A stretch of DNA of 64,000 nucleotides from Caulobacter sp. S45 (GCF_009765965.1 NZ_LMUL01000014.1:1468572-1532571), one strand, 5' to 3'. Shown: positions 26,318-36,618, counted from the first letter of the stretch. Translations and numbers: made by a program. Notes: generated by a model from the sequence alone, not told the origin.

Positions 26318-27271
26318 GTGACCGGCCGTCTTCGCCAACCGATCGAAAGCGACACCGACTTGACCACCCAAGCCCTCGACAGCGCCAGCCGATTGAAGTC
26401 GGAAATGACCGCCGCCGCGGACGCCGTGAACGCCGAACTCGACCGGCTGCTGCCCCGCCCCACCGGCCATCACGCCCGGGTGCAGGAGGCCATGCGCTAC
26501 GCCATCCAGGTCGGTGGCAAGCGGATGCGGCCGTTCCTGGTCCTGGAAGGCGCCAAGCTGTTCGGGGCGCCGCGGGACCGTGCGCTCAGAGCGGCGGCGG
26601 CGATCGAGATGATGCATACCTATTCGCTGGTCCACGACGACCTGCCCTGCATGGACGACGACGACCTGCGCCGGGGCTGGCCCACCACCCACAAGAAGTT
26701 CGACGAAGCCACCGCGGTCCTGGCCGGCGACGCCCTGCTGACCCTGGCCTTCGAGGTGCTGGTGCATCCCGAGACCCATTCTTCGACCGAGGTGCGCTGC
26801 ACCCTGGCCGCCCTGCTCGCCCGCGCCTCGGGCAGCGAGGGCATGGTCGGCGGCCAGATGATGGACATCGTGGCGCCGGAGAACGACTTCGGTCCCGACG
26901 AGGTCGCCCTGCTCCAGCGCATGAAGACCGGCGCCCTGTTCGAGTTCAGCTGCGAGGCCGGCCCGGTGCTGGGCGAGGCGGGCGAACAGGATCGCGCACG
27001 TTTCCGCGCCTACGCCCACGACCTGGGCCTGGCGTTCCAGATCGCCGACGACCTGATCGACGCCACCAGCACGGCGGAGAAGGCCGGCAAGGCGGTGGGC
27101 AAGGACGCGGAAGCCGGCAAGGCGACCCTGGTCTCGATCATGGGGATCGAGGGCGCACGGGCCGAAGCGCTGCGGGTCGCAGCCCGGGCGGCCGACGCCC
27201 TGGCGCCCTACGGAGCCGAAGCCGAGGTGCTGCGCGCCCTTCCCGTCTTCCTGGTGGAACGCGACGCCTGA
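26318..27271 (+). CDS. ispA: Farnesyl diphosphate synthase (polyprenyl synthetase)
   Basis: Condenses DMAPP/IPP to GPP and FPP, the substrate of HpnD. First aspartate-rich motif DDLPCMDDDD (107-116 in this numbering, the C-type spacing DDxxxxD of bacterial FPP synthases), second motif ADDLID near residue 246, and GGKRMRPFLVLEG. The GTG at 26318 gives 317 residues; a TTG at 26360 or the ATG at 26405 (287 residues, MTAAADAVNAEL) would fit the usual family length better, so the start is unsure. Placement beside ispH and the hpn genes fits shared use of the pathway. Confidence 0.93.
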   Translation: MTGRLRQPIESDTDLTTQALDSASRLKSEMTAAADAVNAELDRLLPRPTGHHARVQEAMRYAIQVGGKRMRPFLVLEGAKLFGAPRDRALRAAAAIEMMHTYSLVHDDLPCMDDDDLRRGWPTTHKKFDEATAVLAGDALLTLAFEVLVHPETHSSTEVRCTLAALLARASGSEGMVGGQMMDIVAPENDFGPDEVALLQRMKTGALFEFSCEAGPVLGEAGEQDRARFRAYAHDLGLAFQIADDLIDATSTAEKAGKAVGKDAEAGKATLVSIMGIEGARAEALRVAARAADALAPYGAEAEVLRALPVFLVERDA

Positions 27272-27379
27272 TTTCGCTCTCGAAACCTTCGCCTTGCCGC
27301 TACGTTCTGGGTAACTGGCCCGAGTTCGGCCATATCCCGATGCGAACGCCGTCCTAACGGCTAGTCCAGGACCCTACGA

Positions 27380-27997
27380 ATGCACCCGTCGAAGTCCGCC
27401 CTCTTCGCCCTGGCCTCCGTCGCCGCCTTCGCCGCGCCGGCGCTCCCGGTCTACGCCCAGGCCTCCGACCCGGCCGCCCAGCAGATCGAAAGCTTCGACC
27501 ACACCCTGCTGGACGCGATGAAGGGCGGCCGTTCGCTGGGCTTCCAGGGCCGCTACCGCAAGCTGGAGCCGGCGGTGACCGGCACCTTCAACCTACCGGT
27601 GATGATCCGCTTTGCGGTCGGCCCGGGCTGGACGACCATGGCGCCGGCCGACCAGTCGGCGCTGCTGACCGCCTTCACCCGCTACAGCGTGTCCACCTGG
27701 GCGAAGAATTTCGACAGCTATCACGGCCAGAAACTGGTGGTGGGGACGGTGGACACCCGCGGTCCCGACAAGCTGGTCCATACCAAGCTGGTGAGCTCGG
27801 ACGGCAGCGACGTGGACCTGACCTATCGGATGCGCGACTCGGGCGGCGAGTGGAAGGTGATCGACGTTTACTTCAACGGCGCGATCAGCCAGCTCAGCCA
27901 GCAACGCTCCGACTACGCCGCCACCCTGCAGAGCGGCGGCCCCAAGGCCCTGGTCAAGAAGATCAACGAGCTGTCCGACAAGGCCGCCAAGGGCTGA
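27380..27997 (+). CDS. hpnM: Hopanoid-associated MlaC-like periplasmic carrier HpnM
   Basis: A 205-residue exported protein with signal peptide (MHPSKSALFALASVAAFAAP, cleavage near VYA-QA) followed by an MlaC/Ttg2D domain: FDHTLLDAMK, YRKLEPAVTGTFNLPVMIRFAVG, LLTAFTRYSVSTWAKNFDSY and GGEWKVIDVYFNGAISQLSQQRSDYA. MlaC proteins carry a phospholipid across the periplasm; HpnM homologues are found with hopanoid loci. It stands 108 bp after ispA and just before a family A repeat. The partner HpnN transporter is not in the window. Confidence 0.9.
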   Translation: MHPSKSALFALASVAAFAAPALPVYAQASDPAAQQIESFDHTLLDAMKGGRSLGFQGRYRKLEPAVTGTFNLPVMIRFAVGPGWTTMAPADQSALLTAFTRYSVSTWAKNFDSYHGQKLVVGTVDTRGPDKLVHTKLVSSDGSDVDLTYRMRDSGGEWKVIDVYFNGAISQLSQQRSDYAATLQSGGPKALVKKINELSDKAAKG

Positions 27998-28002
27998 TTG
28001 CT

Positions 28003-28160
28003 CCTTCTCCCCTTGCGGGAGAAGGAAGGGGCCCGCGTGTCGATAGACGCGTGGGAAGGTTGAGGGGTCGTGCTGCGATATCAACGGCGAACGTCCGTCG
28101 ACCCCTCACCCTCCCATTGCCTATGCAATGGGCCCCTCCCTCTCCCACAAGGGGAGAGGG
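28003..28160 (+). repeat. Dispersed palindromic repeat, family A, copy 2
   Basis: Same architecture as the copy at 3697: a starting hairpin CCTTCTCCC/GGGAGAAGG, the GTGGGAAGGTTGAGGGGTC block pairing with GACCCCTCACCCTCCC, and a closing CCCTCTCCC/GGGGAGAGGG hairpin. The inner hairpin differs in sequence, CCCATTGC-CTAT-GCAATGGG instead of CCCAGC-AAA-GCTGGG, but is still perfectly paired. It lies between hpnM and the end of cckA, which converge on it. Confidence 0.85.
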
Positions 28161-28168
28161 GACGCCTC

Positions 28169-30286
28169 TCATCCCCCCTGGAGGATCTGCTTCACCCGTT
28201 CGGCCAGGGTCTTGATGTCGATGGGCTTGGGCAGGAAGGTGACGCCGCTCTCGCCCTCCAGCAGGTCGGAGAACTCCGCCTCGGCGTAGCCGGAGATGAA
28301 CATCACGGGCGCGTCGCCCAGGAAGTGCCGCGCCTTCTTGAGCAGGGTCGGCCCGTCCAGGCCCGGCATGATCACATCCGAGATCAACAGGTCGATCTCG
28401 CCGGCGTGCTGCTCGGCCAGTTCCAGCGCCTCCTCGCCGTCGGCGGCCTCGATCACCTCGTAGCCGCGCGCGCGCAGCAGGCGGGCGGCGACCACACGCA
28501 CCGCGTCCTCGTCCTCGACAAACAGGATGCGGCCGGCGCCGGAGAGATCGCGGGCGACAGGCTTGGGCGGCGGGGCGACCGGCTTGGGCGCGGTCGCGGA
28601 GGGGACGTGGATCGGCAGGAAGATGCGGAAGGCGGCGCCCTTGCCCGGCGCGGTGTCCACGTGAATCCAGCCGTCCGCCTGCTTGACGATGCCGTAGACG
28701 GTGGCGAGGCCCAGCCCCGTGCCCTCGCCCACCGGCTTGGTGGTGAAGAAGGGCTCGAAGATCTTGGTCATGGCCTCGGGCGGGATGCCCGGCCCATTGT
28801 CGGCCACCTCGATCAGCGCGCAGCCTTCCGGCGGCGCGGTGGGGAAGCCCAGCGCGCGGGCGCCGACCTGGTCGAGCCGGGCGGTGCGGATGCTGACCGT
28901 GCCGATGCCCCCGTCGTTGGTCCCGTGCGAGCGCAGGGCGTCGCGGGCGTTCACCGCCAGATTCATGACTGCGGTCTCGAGCTGGCTCTTGTCCGCCCGC
29001 ACCAGGGGCAGGTCGCGCCCGTAGTCGGTGGACAGGATCACGTCCTCGCGCAATAGGCGGCGCAGCAGCACCTCGAACTCGCTGATCAGTTCGCCCAGCT
29101 CCAGGGTCTCGCGCTGCACGGTCTGCTTGCGCGAGAAGGCCAGCAGCTTGCGCACAAGATCGGCGGCCCGCACCCCGGTCTGGCGGATCTCGTTCAGACC
29201 CTCGTAGGAGGGATCGCCCACCGGATGGCGGTGTAGCAGCTCGTCCAGGCGCAGCTGGATGGCGGTGAGCAGGTTGTTGAAGTCGTGGGCGACCCCGCCG
29301 GCGAGCTGGCCGATCGCCTGCATCTTCTGCGACTGGCCGAGCTGCAGTTCGAGTTGCTTCTGCTCCGACACGTCGAGCAGGTAGGCCACCACCCGATCCT
29401 CGGCCTGGGTGACATAGAGGTGGGCGATCTTGGGCGCGGCCCCGACCGCCGTGTGCGCCAGACGCACCTCGACCGGCCCGCCGCCCCGGGCGGCCAGACG
29501 TGCGCGCGCCTCGTTGCGCGACGCCGTGTCCAGAAGGTCCACAAAGCGCGCGCCCGGCTTGGCGGCGCCGGCGGTGAGCCCCTCCATCGCCTCGTTGGCC
29601 TCGATCACCGTGGCCTCGAAAGGATCCCCGCCGTCCAACAGGGCCGCGCCGAAGGGCGCAGCGGCGGCGAAGGCGTCCAGCGCCACCACCATGGGCGAGC
29701 CGCCTGCGCGCGCGGCGGGGGAAAGCGTGGGTACGTCCGCCGCAAGCCGCTCCACCGGCAGCCATTCGGCGGCGGCCTCCTCGCGCACCAGACGCAGCAG
29801 CAGCTTGTCGTCGCCGAGCCTGGAGATGGTCACGGGCTGGCCGGGGTCGGGACCCAGGCGGGCCTCGGCCGATCCCGTGCGGCGGGCGGCGGCCAGGGCG
29901 GCGTACATGGCCTTACCGGCTTCGCCCTCCCGATCCAGCCGGCGGATCACGCCGGCCTCGTCGCGCCAGGCGGCGTTGAAGCTGACCAGCCGCCCCGCCG
30001 CCGAGGTCACGGCGGCAGGCTCCGTCAGCGCGTCCACCAGGGCGTGCAGGCCCTCGTCGGTGGCCATGGCCCGGCGCGGCTCGCTGCTGGCGAAGGCGTA
30101 GATGCCCGCGAACGCCACCCCCGCCAGACCGATCAGCAGCAGCAGGCCGGGTCCGGTCGCCGGCCCCGCCTTGAACGCCGGATAGGCCGCCGCCACGATC
30201 GCCAGCACGAAGAAACCGGCGGCGACCACGGACAACGGATCGACCCGGCGACGGCCCTGGCCGATACGGGAGACGAAAGCATTCAT
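28169..30286 (-). CDS. cckA: Hybrid histidine kinase CckA, cell-cycle master kinase
   Basis: CckA feeds phosphate through ChpT to CtrA and CpdR, controlling the cell cycle in Caulobacter relatives. The 705-residue protein has two N-terminal membrane segments (about 19-35 and 46-66), PAS-like regions (75-180 and 200-305), a dimerisation domain with phospho-accepting H334 in GGVAHDFNN, a HATPase domain ([27 protein letters not shown] to about 560) and a receiver with D637 in [10 protein letters not shown] and the FLPKPI lysine. It starts 10 nt after flhB, so it is probably read with fliQ-fliR-flhB, an arrangement known from Caulobacter. Confidence 0.95.
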   Translation of the reverse strand: MNAFVSRIGQGRRRVDPLSVVAAGFFVLAIVAAAYPAFKAGPATGPGLLLLIGLAGVAFAGIYAFASSEPRRAMATDEGLHALVDALTEPAAVTSAAGRLVSFNAAWRDEAGVIRRLDREGEAGKAMYAALAAARRTGSAEARLGPDPGQPVTISRLGDDKLLLRLVREEAAAEWLPVERLAADVPTLSPAARAGGSPMVVALDAFAAAAPFGAALLDGGDPFEATVIEANEAMEGLTAGAAKPGARFVDLLDTASRNEARARLAARGGGPVEVRLAHTAVGAAPKIAHLYVTQAEDRVVAYLLDVSEQKQLELQLGQSQKMQAIGQLAGGVAHDFNNLLTAIQLRLDELLHRHPVGDPSYEGLNEIRQTGVRAADLVRKLLAFSRKQTVQRETLELGELISEFEVLLRRLLREDVILSTDYGRDLPLVRADKSQLETAVMNLAVNARDALRSHGTNDGGIGTVSIRTARLDQVGARALGFPTAPPEGCALIEVADNGPGIPPEAMTKIFEPFFTTKPVGEGTGLGLATVYGIVKQADGWIHVDTAPGKGAAFRIFLPIHVPSATAPKPVAPPPKPVARDLSGAGRILFVEDEDAVRVVAARLLRARGYEVIEAADGEEALELAEQHAGEIDLLISDVIMPGLDGPTLLKKARHFLGDAPVMFISGYAEAEFSDLLEGESGVTFLPKPIDIKTLAERVKQILQGG

Positions 30287-30296
30287 GTGTTCGATC

Positions 30297-31427
30297 TCAT
30301 CGCATGCCCGGGCTGCTGACCTTCACCGGCGCCGCCCCTCTTCCCGACGGGCGAACGGGACGCGCCCTGCGGCGGCCCTTGCCCATCACGAAGCCGACGA
30401 TCTTGGCGACGGCCTCATAGTGCTCGCGGGGGATGGTCTCGTCGAGGTCGATCGTGGCGTAGAGCGCCCGCGCAAGGGGAGCGTCCTCGATCACCGCCAC
30501 CTGGTGCGCCTCGGCGACCTCGCGGATCTTCAGAGCGACCTCGTCCACCCCCTTGGCGACGCAGATGGGCGCCGCCGTCTCGCCCTGGACGTAGCGGAGC
30601 GCCACCGCGTAGTGGGTCGGGTTCATGATCACCAGCGTGGCCTTGGGCACGTTGGCCATCATCCGGGTCTTGGCCCGCTGCATGCGCATCTGGCGAATCT
30701 TGGCCTTGATGTAGGGATCACCCTCGGTGTCCTTGTTCTCCTGCTTGATCTCCTCGCGGCTCATCTTCAACCGCTCGGTGAAGCGATAGCGCTGCAGGAA
30801 GACGTCGAGCCCGGCGGTGAGCCCGAAGACGATCAGCGCCGCCACCGTCACCGCCCGCAGGATGTTGGCGGCGAAGGGCAACACGCTCGCAGGTTCGATC
30901 CAGGCCAATCCGCCGACATCGTGGGCGTGGGGCTTGAGCTGGGCCCACACGACCGCGGCCATCGCCACCAGCTTGACCAGGCTCTTGGCGAAGTTGAGCA
31001 GGTTGTCCACGCCCACCAGCCGCTTCAGTCCGCCGCCTATACCGATCTTGGAGAAGTCGGGGGCGATGCTCTTGGGCGAAAACAGGAAGCCCTGCTGGAC
31101 CATGTGGCCGGCGACGCCCGCCGCCGCCGCCGCGGCCAGCACCACCGCCACTGGGGCCGCCGCGCCGATGGCGGCCCGGAACACGCCGACCGCCCCGTTG
31201 GCCGAAAGGTCGATGGCGTCGGGGTGGGCGATGAAGGGCAGGATGTTCACCGCCACCTGGCGGGCGATGCCGCCGCCGGCGATCAGCACCACCGTGCAGG
31301 CCGCCGCCAGCGCCAGGAAGGACGCGGCCTCCGGCGACTTGGGGACCTGGCCGTCCTCGCGGGCCTTCTGGATACGGCGGCCTGTGGGGGCTTCTGTCTT
31401 GGAGCCCTTGTCCTGGGTGTCCGACAT
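30297..31427 (-). CDS. flhB: Flagellar export apparatus protein FlhB
   Basis: Inner-membrane substrate-specificity switch of the flagellar type III export gate, 376 residues. N-terminal [30 protein letters not shown] is characteristic, followed by four membrane segments and the autocleavage site NPTH at 269-272 with [17 protein letters not shown]. The C-terminal tail is basic and Pro/Arg-rich. It follows fliR by 6 nt and precedes cckA by 10 nt. Confidence 0.96.
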   Translation of the reverse strand: MSDTQDKGSKTEAPTGRRIQKAREDGQVPKSPEAASFLALAAACTVVLIAGGGIARQVAVNILPFIAHPDAIDLSANGAVGVFRAAIGAAAPVAVVLAAAAAAGVAGHMVQQGFLFSPKSIAPDFSKIGIGGGLKRLVGVDNLLNFAKSLVKLVAMAAVVWAQLKPHAHDVGGLAWIEPASVLPFAANILRAVTVAALIVFGLTAGLDVFLQRYRFTERLKMSREEIKQENKDTEGDPYIKAKIRQMRMQRAKTRMMANVPKATLVIMNPTHYAVALRYVQGETAAPICVAKGVDEVALKIREVAEAHQVAVIEDAPLARALYATIDLDETIPREHYEAVAKIVGFVMGKGRRRARPVRPSGRGAAPVKVSSPGMR

Positions 31428-31433
31428 GGCGGG

Positions 31434-32189
31434 TCAGATCAGCCGTTCGGCGAAGGCCTGAACCCGGTCCAGCCAGACCAGGCCGATGGCCCCCACGCTG
31501 AGCGCGAACACCGACAGGCCGAGAATCAGGATCAGCGGCGTGGCGGCGGCGAACACCTGGAACTGCGGCATGATCCGCGCGACCATGCCCAGGGCGACGT
31601 TGAACACCATGGCGAACACGATCACCGGCGCCGCGAGTTGTACGCCGAGCGAAAAGGTGCGCCCGAAGGTCTCGATCGCCAGCAACGCGAAATCATGCGC
31701 CGGCGCGCCCTTGCCGACCGGGAACAGGTGGTAGGACTGCACCAGGCCGGCGATGAACAGCTGGTGCAGGTTGGTGGTGAACACCAGGGTCAGCCCGACC
31801 AGGGACAGGAAGGCGCCGATGGTGGCGCTGGGCTGAGCCTGCAGCGGATTGGTGGTCTGGGACATGGCGAGCGTGGTCTGTAGCGAGATCACCTCCCCCG
31901 CCACCGCCAGCGCGCCCAGGAACATCCGCAGCAGGGCGCCCAGACCAAGCCCGATGCCGATCTCCAGCGCGATCACGCTGAACAGGCCGCCCAGGCTATC
32001 GGGCTCAGCCGGTAAAGCAGTGCGCACCAGCGGATACAGGGTCAGCGACAACAGGAAGGCGAAGGCCAGGCGGATACGCGTTGGGATCGCGGTCTCACCC
32101 ACCCCCGGCATCAGCATCATGAACGAGCTGACCCGCGCGAACACCAGGCCCGCGCCGAAGACCTGGGCCGGAAGGGCGTAATGCTCCAC
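31434..32189 (-). CDS. fliR: Flagellar export protein FliR
   Basis: A 251-residue multi-pass membrane protein of the flagellar export gate that assembles with FliP and FliQ. Family landmarks are FARVSSFMMLMPGVGETAIPTRIRLAFAFLL near the N-terminus and the later NPLQAQPSATIGAFLSLVGLTLVF. It has about six hydrophobic segments. The start is a GTG, 10 nt after the fliQ stop. Confidence 0.95.
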   Translation of the reverse strand: MEHYALPAQVFGAGLVFARVSSFMMLMPGVGETAIPTRIRLAFAFLLSLTLYPLVRTALPAEPDSLGGLFSVIALEIGIGLGLGALLRMFLGALAVAGEVISLQTTLAMSQTTNPLQAQPSATIGAFLSLVGLTLVFTTNLHQLFIAGLVQSYHLFPVGKGAPAHDFALLAIETFGRTFSLGVQLAAPVIVFAMVFNVALGMVARIMPQFQVFAAATPLILILGLSVFALSVGAIGLVWLDRVQAFAERLI

Positions 32190-32199
32190 CGCAGGCCGC

Positions 32200-32463
32200 C
32201 TACATCCCTGCGATGCGGGCGGCGATCTCGCGCATGAAGCCGCCCATCAGCCCCCCCATCAAAGGCAGGAAGACCAGCAGCGCCAGGAACACGGCCAGGA
32301 TCTTGGGGGCGAACACCAGGGTCTGCTCCTGCACCTGGGTCAGGGCCTGGAGCAGGCCGATCGTCACGCCGACGACCAGGCCCACCAGCAGGATCGGGGC
32401 TGCGAGCTGGATCACCAGCCAGATGGCGTCGCGGCCGATGTCCAGGACTTCCGACCCGTTCAT
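32200..32463 (-). CDS. fliQ: Flagellar export protein FliQ
   Basis: An 87-residue export-gate subunit with two membrane helices (about 15-37 and 52-72) and the conserved [27 protein letters not shown] segment. It is the first gene of fliQ-fliR-flhB-cckA on this strand. Upstream, TTAA tetranucleotides at 32524 and 32530 resemble CtrA half-sites, but their spacing is not the 7-bp one of a full box. Confidence 0.95.
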   Translation of the reverse strand: MNGSEVLDIGRDAIWLVIQLAAPILLVGLVVGVTIGLLQALTQVQEQTLVFAPKILAVFLALLVFLPLMGGLMGGFMREIAARIAGM

Positions 32464-32636
32464 GGTCCTTCGCTCCGATACTGAGGCGACCGTCCATCGA
32501 CCGCACGGAGCGACCCTCGGCGGTTAAGGTTAACGAAGCCTGTACAGCTCGGCGCCTTCTACCCATCTCTCGGCAGGACTTGCCGAGCGACCCGGCTTCG
32601 GTCCAAAGCGACGCAACGCCATCCGAAAGCCGCCGA

Positions 32637-33284
32637 ATGACCCCTCGCCAGCCGATCGACGAAGACCACGACACCGTCGACGGCGAGATGCCCCCCCGAA
32701 ACCCACCCTCGCCCCACGGCCGCCCGAGCGCGCAGGAGGCGGAGGCGGCGGTGCGGACCCTGCTTCGCTGGGCCGGCGACGACCCCGACCGCGAAGGCCT
32801 GCTGGAGACGCCGGCGCGGGTGACGCGCTCCTACCGCGAGCTGTTCGCCGGCTACGACGCCGATCCCCGCGCCTATCTGGAGCGCACCTTCGAGGAGGTG
32901 GGCGGCTACGACCAGCTGGTGCTGCTGAAGGATATCCGGTTCGTCAGCTTCTGCGAGCACCACATGCTGCCGGTGATCGGCAAGGCGCACGTGGCCTACC
33001 TGCCCAACGACCGGGTGGTCGGCATCTCCAAGCTGGCGCGGGTGGTCAACGGCTACGGCCGCCGCCTGCAGATTCAGGAGAAGATGACCGCTGAGATCGC
33101 CCGCGCCATCGACGAGGTGCTCAAGCCCAAGGGCGTGGGCGTGGTGCTGGAAGGCACCCACTCCTGCATGACGCTGCGCGGGGTCAATTCGCCCGGCGCC
33201 GCGCTGGTGACCAGCCACCTGATCGGCGCGGTGCGCGACGACCCCCGCACCCGCCAGGAGTTCCTGCGGCTGGTGGGGATTTAG
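32637..33284 (+). CDS. folE: GTP cyclohydrolase I
   Basis: Converts GTP to dihydroneopterin triphosphate, the start of folate synthesis. The zinc-binding CEHH motif ([22 protein letters not shown]) and the later cysteine in [12 protein letters not shown] are present, as is [11 protein letters not shown]. From the ATG the protein has 215 residues; a TTG at 32580 would add 19 residues that look poorly conserved. It is divergent from fliQ, and the fliQ and folE promoters share about 170 bp. Confidence 0.95.
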   Translation: MTPRQPIDEDHDTVDGEMPPRNPPSPHGRPSAQEAEAAVRTLLRWAGDDPDREGLLETPARVTRSYRELFAGYDADPRAYLERTFEEVGGYDQLVLLKDIRFVSFCEHHMLPVIGKAHVAYLPNDRVVGISKLARVVNGYGRRLQIQEKMTAEIARAIDEVLKPKGVGVVLEGTHSCMTLRGVNSPGAALVTSHLIGAVRDDPRTRQEFLRLVGI

Positions 33285-33327
33285 GGGCGGAAAGCACGCC
33301 GCCGGTTCGGCGAAGATCAGACCCCGT

Positions 33328-34077
33328 TCAGGTCGCGGGCTTGAACGACTGAAGCGTGCCGGTGGTGCGCTCCGAGCGCACGCCCGAGGAATTGAAAATC
33401 TCCTCGGTAACCTTCGCGAAGCGTTTAATTTCCGGCACGTACCAGAAGACCTTATAGATTCGCCCGCTCCCAGTCTGGGACGGTAGCCTGCGGCTCTGCG
33501 CCGAACTGCCCGCGCCGGAGGCGTCGGCCTCCGCCACGCCTCCGGAGACGACCGCCGGGGCGGTCTCCTTGGTCCAGTCCCCTTCCGCCTCGATCTTGAG
33601 CGCCCGGAACACGCCCGCCGGCGTCTGGATATCCTCCCAACCGCCCACGGTGTAATCCACGTGCAGATGCTCGCTTTTGACCAGGCGGGCGGGATTCAAT
33701 TCGGTGTATTCCACCGTCCACCGCTTGCCTTCCTGTAGGGGGAAATTCAGCGGGCGGTTCACGATCGTGAGCTTGCCATTGACGCTTCGCTCGCGGCTCC
33801 AGTCGGCGGGCACGAGTCGATCCAGGGCCGGCGCGGGGGAGTCGGGCTGCTTAGTGGAAATCTCGACGTATTTACCGGCGATACGGTCCACGACGACGTC
33901 CACCAGCTCCTCGCGGTAAGCCGCCCCGCGCTCGGTGGTCTCCTTATAGACCCAGTGGTCTCCGACCTTGAGCACGGGGGCCTCCACGGCGGTCTCGGCG
34001 AGCGCGCACGCTGGCCAGAGTCCCGCCGCTGCGACCACCAGGGCGGCCGAGCCCATCCAAGCACCTCTGCTGATCAT
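33328..34077 (-). CDS. Exported protein of unknown function
   Basis: A 249-residue protein from the chosen ATG, with a clear signal peptide (MISRGAWMGSAALVVAAAG, cleavage after ACALA). I do not recognise the mature domain. It contains LKVGDHWVYKETTERG near its start, TVGGWEDIQTPAGVFRALKIEAEGDW in the middle, a Ser/Gln-rich insertion near 190-205 and a YKVFWYVPEIKRFAKVTEE strand pattern; these suggest a beta-rich periplasmic domain. An upstream in-frame start at 34149 would bury the signal peptide. It stands alone between folE and fliE. Confidence 0.8.
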   Translation of the reverse strand: MISRGAWMGSAALVVAAAGLWPACALAETAVEAPVLKVGDHWVYKETTERGAAYREELVDVVVDRIAGKYVEISTKQPDSPAPALDRLVPADWSRERSVNGKLTIVNRPLNFPLQEGKRWTVEYTELNPARLVKSEHLHVDYTVGGWEDIQTPAGVFRALKIEAEGDWTKETAPAVVSGGVAEADASGAGSSAQSRRLPSQTGSGRIYKVFWYVPEIKRFAKVTEEIFNSSGVRSERTTGTLQSFKPAT

Positions 34078-34189
34078 AACGCCCCCTGCGCCACGCGGCC
34101 GCTCAACCGGAGCGCAGCAAAAAACCCACAACACGCGCAGGCCTAGCACGGCTGTGGATCACGGCGCTTTGCAATGCTGAAATGTTGAA

Positions 34190-34492
34190 TCAGATCGGCA
34201 TGTTCATGACGGACTGGTAGGCCTGGATCACCTGGTCGCGCACGGCCAGCATGGTCTCCAGGCTGCTCTGGGCGGAGGAGACGGCGGTGACGACGTCGAC
34301 GATATCGGCCTTGCCCTGGGTCTGGGCCACCATCTGCTTTTCCGCCGTGCGCGAGGTGGAGACCACGTCGTTCATCGCGTTGGTGACGAGCTGGCCGAAG
34401 TCGGGGGCGATATCGTTCGCCGCGCCGCCCGGTTTGGAGCCCTGGTTCTGGACTGCGGCGTACGCCTTGGCGGCGACGAGGGGGGAGACCAT
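34190..34492 (-). CDS. fliE: Flagellar MS-ring/rod junction protein FliE
   Basis: A 100-residue protein linking the MS ring to the proximal rod and needed for export. The conserved C-terminal part is visible: ADIVDVVTAVSSAQSSLETMLAVRDQVIQAYQSVMNMPI. It is the last gene of flgB-flgC-fliE, starting 11 nt after flgC ends. Confidence 0.95.
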   Translation of the reverse strand: MVSPLVAAKAYAAVQNQGSKPGGAANDIAPDFGQLVTNAMNDVVSTSRTAEKQMVAQTQGKADIVDVVTAVSSAQSSLETMLAVRDQVIQAYQSVMNMPI

Positions 34493-34503
34493 CGCCTAAA
34501 ACC

Positions 34504-34929
34504 TCACTTCTTGATGATGTCCAGCGTGCGCATCTCGATGCTGTTCATCGCCTGGATGACATTGAGGTTGGACTCATAGGCCCGCTGGGCCTCCTTCAGG
34601 TCCATGGCCTCGGTCAGGGGATCGACGTTGGAGGTCTTCAGATAGCCCTTGGCGTCGGCCCCCGGCGCGCTGGGATTGTACTCGCTGTGGAAGGCGGCGG
34701 TGTCCGCCCGTATCCCCGCCATCCGCACGCCCTGGCCCCCGTCGTCGGTGGTGTGGGGTTCGAACACCGGCACCTGCCGCTGGTAGGGATCGCCGCCGGG
34801 CGTGGTGGCGGTGGAATCGGAGTTGGCGATATTCTCCGCGATCACCCGCATCCGCTGCTGCTGGGCGCGCAGCGCGGAATTGGCGATGGAGACCGCCGCG
34901 TCGGAATTGGAGATCAGGCTACTGGCCAT
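34504..34929 (-). CDS. flgC: Flagellar proximal rod protein FlgC
   Basis: A 141-residue rod subunit. The N-terminal SNSDAAVSIANSALRAQQQRMRVIAENIANSDSTATTPGGDPYQRQ block and the C-terminal EAMDLKEAQRAYESNLNVIQAMNSIEMRTLDIIKK are the paired helical ends typical of rod/hook proteins. It follows flgB by 14 nt. Confidence 0.96.
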   Translation of the reverse strand: MASSLISNSDAAVSIANSALRAQQQRMRVIAENIANSDSTATTPGGDPYQRQVPVFEPHTTDDGGQGVRMAGIRADTAAFHSEYNPSAPGADAKGYLKTSNVDPLTEAMDLKEAQRAYESNLNVIQAMNSIEMRTLDIIKK

Positions 34930-34943
34930 GGATCAGCGCGCCC

Positions 34944-35354
34944 CTACTTGCCCGGCTCTTTGGCCGCGGTGGAGATGAGGTTCATCGACTGCTGGTAGAA
35001 ATCCACCGCCGCCTCGTAATCGATCCGCGACTGGGTCATCTTCGACATCTGCTCCTCGAGCACCACCTGGTTGCCGTCCAGTCGCGTCTCGGAGTCCGGC
35101 GCTTCCTTGGCGGTGTAGGGGTCGCCGCCGCCGATGAGCGTTCCCGTCAGATGCTGGACGTTGGTCCGATCCAGACCCGCCGGACGGGCGTGGGGCGTCA
35201 TCGCCGCCTCGACCGTGAACGGCTTGAGATCGCGGGGCGCGAAGCCGGGCGTATCGGCGTTGGCCACGTTCTCGGAAATCACCCGCTCACGCTGGTTGGT
35301 GTAGTCGAGCTTGCCCTTGATGATCTGCATCAGGGGAATGGAGTCCAAACTCAT
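34944..35354 (-). CDS. flgB: Flagellar proximal rod protein FlgB
   Basis: A 136-residue rod subunit with the N-terminal motif RVISENVANADTPGFAPRDL and a C-terminal helical stretch SRIDYEAAVDFYQQSMNLISTAAKEPGK. It heads the flgBC-fliE operon. The 176 bp to the divergent fliO gene hold four TTAA motifs, one pair of which forms a full CtrA-type box. Confidence 0.95.
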   Translation of the reverse strand: MSLDSIPLMQIIKGKLDYTNQRERVISENVANADTPGFAPRDLKPFTVEAAMTPHARPAGLDRTNVQHLTGTLIGGGDPYTAKEAPDSETRLDGNQVVLEEQMSKMTQSRIDYEAAVDFYQQSMNLISTAAKEPGK

Positions 35355-35458
35355 CGCATCCTCCCAGCAGGAACGGCCCCACCTGGGTCGAATTTGCCGG
35401 GTCCATGGTTAACAGGGGGTTTCCAAGCGCCTTTACCGGTTAACCCTCCCCATCGTGG

Positions 35459-35474
35459 TTAACTCGGGTTTAAC
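35459..35474. promoter_or_regulatory. Perfect CtrA-type box between flgB and fliO
   Basis: TTAACTCGGGTTTAAC at 35459-35474 fits TTAA-N7-TTAAC exactly, the binding sequence of the cell-cycle regulator CtrA. Extra TTAAC motifs lie at 35409 and 35440. The box is 57 bp from the fliO start and 105 bp from the flgB start; early flagellar genes in Caulobacter are known CtrA targets, and cckA, which controls CtrA, lies 5 kb away. Confidence 0.7.
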
Positions 35475-35530
35475 GCCGGCCCGCCAGATTGCCTGCGTGC
35501 GGACACGGGGTCCCGTAGGCGGAGCGGCGC

Positions 35531-35805
35531 ATGTTTCTGTTGCTGAAAGCGGTGTTCGCACTGGCGGCGACGCTCGGCCTGTTCGGCATGGGCGTCTGGG
35601 CCGCGCGGCGCTGGGGCCCGAAGAACCTGTTCGCCTCCATGCGGCCCTCGACCGACCGCCGCCTGGCGATCGTGGAGAGCCTGCAACTGGACCCCAGCCG
35701 GCGGTTGCTGCTGGTGCGGGTCGACACGCAGGAGCGGCTGGTGCTGCTGGGCGAGGGCCAGGTGTTGGAGCCCACCCCCGCCGGCCGCGCGTCGGAGCGT
35801 GCGGC

Positions 35806-35809
<4 letters not shown>
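35531..35809 (+). CDS. fliO: Flagellar biosynthesis protein FliO-like
   Basis: A 92-residue protein with one N-terminal membrane helix (MFLLLKAVFALAATLGLFGM) and a small cytoplasmic domain RRLAIVESLQLDPSRRLLLVRVDTQERLVLLGEGQ that matches the FliO fold. FliO helps assemble the FliP ring. Its stop overlaps the fliP GTG (GTGA), which supports the assignment. Confidence 0.88.
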
Positions 35810-36612
<803 letters not shown>

Positions 36613-36618
36613 GGCGCT

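Noticed and set aside
30285..31883. 532-codon forward frame opposite flhB/fliR
   Set aside because: FlhB with NPTH and FliR are clear on the minus strand; the forward frame is rich in His/Asp/Gly without motifs.
35391..35406. Possible sigma-54 promoter (TGG...TTGC) near flgB
   Set aside because: The spacing between TGG and TTGC is one base short and the strand does not point to flgB; the CtrA box is a better explanation.
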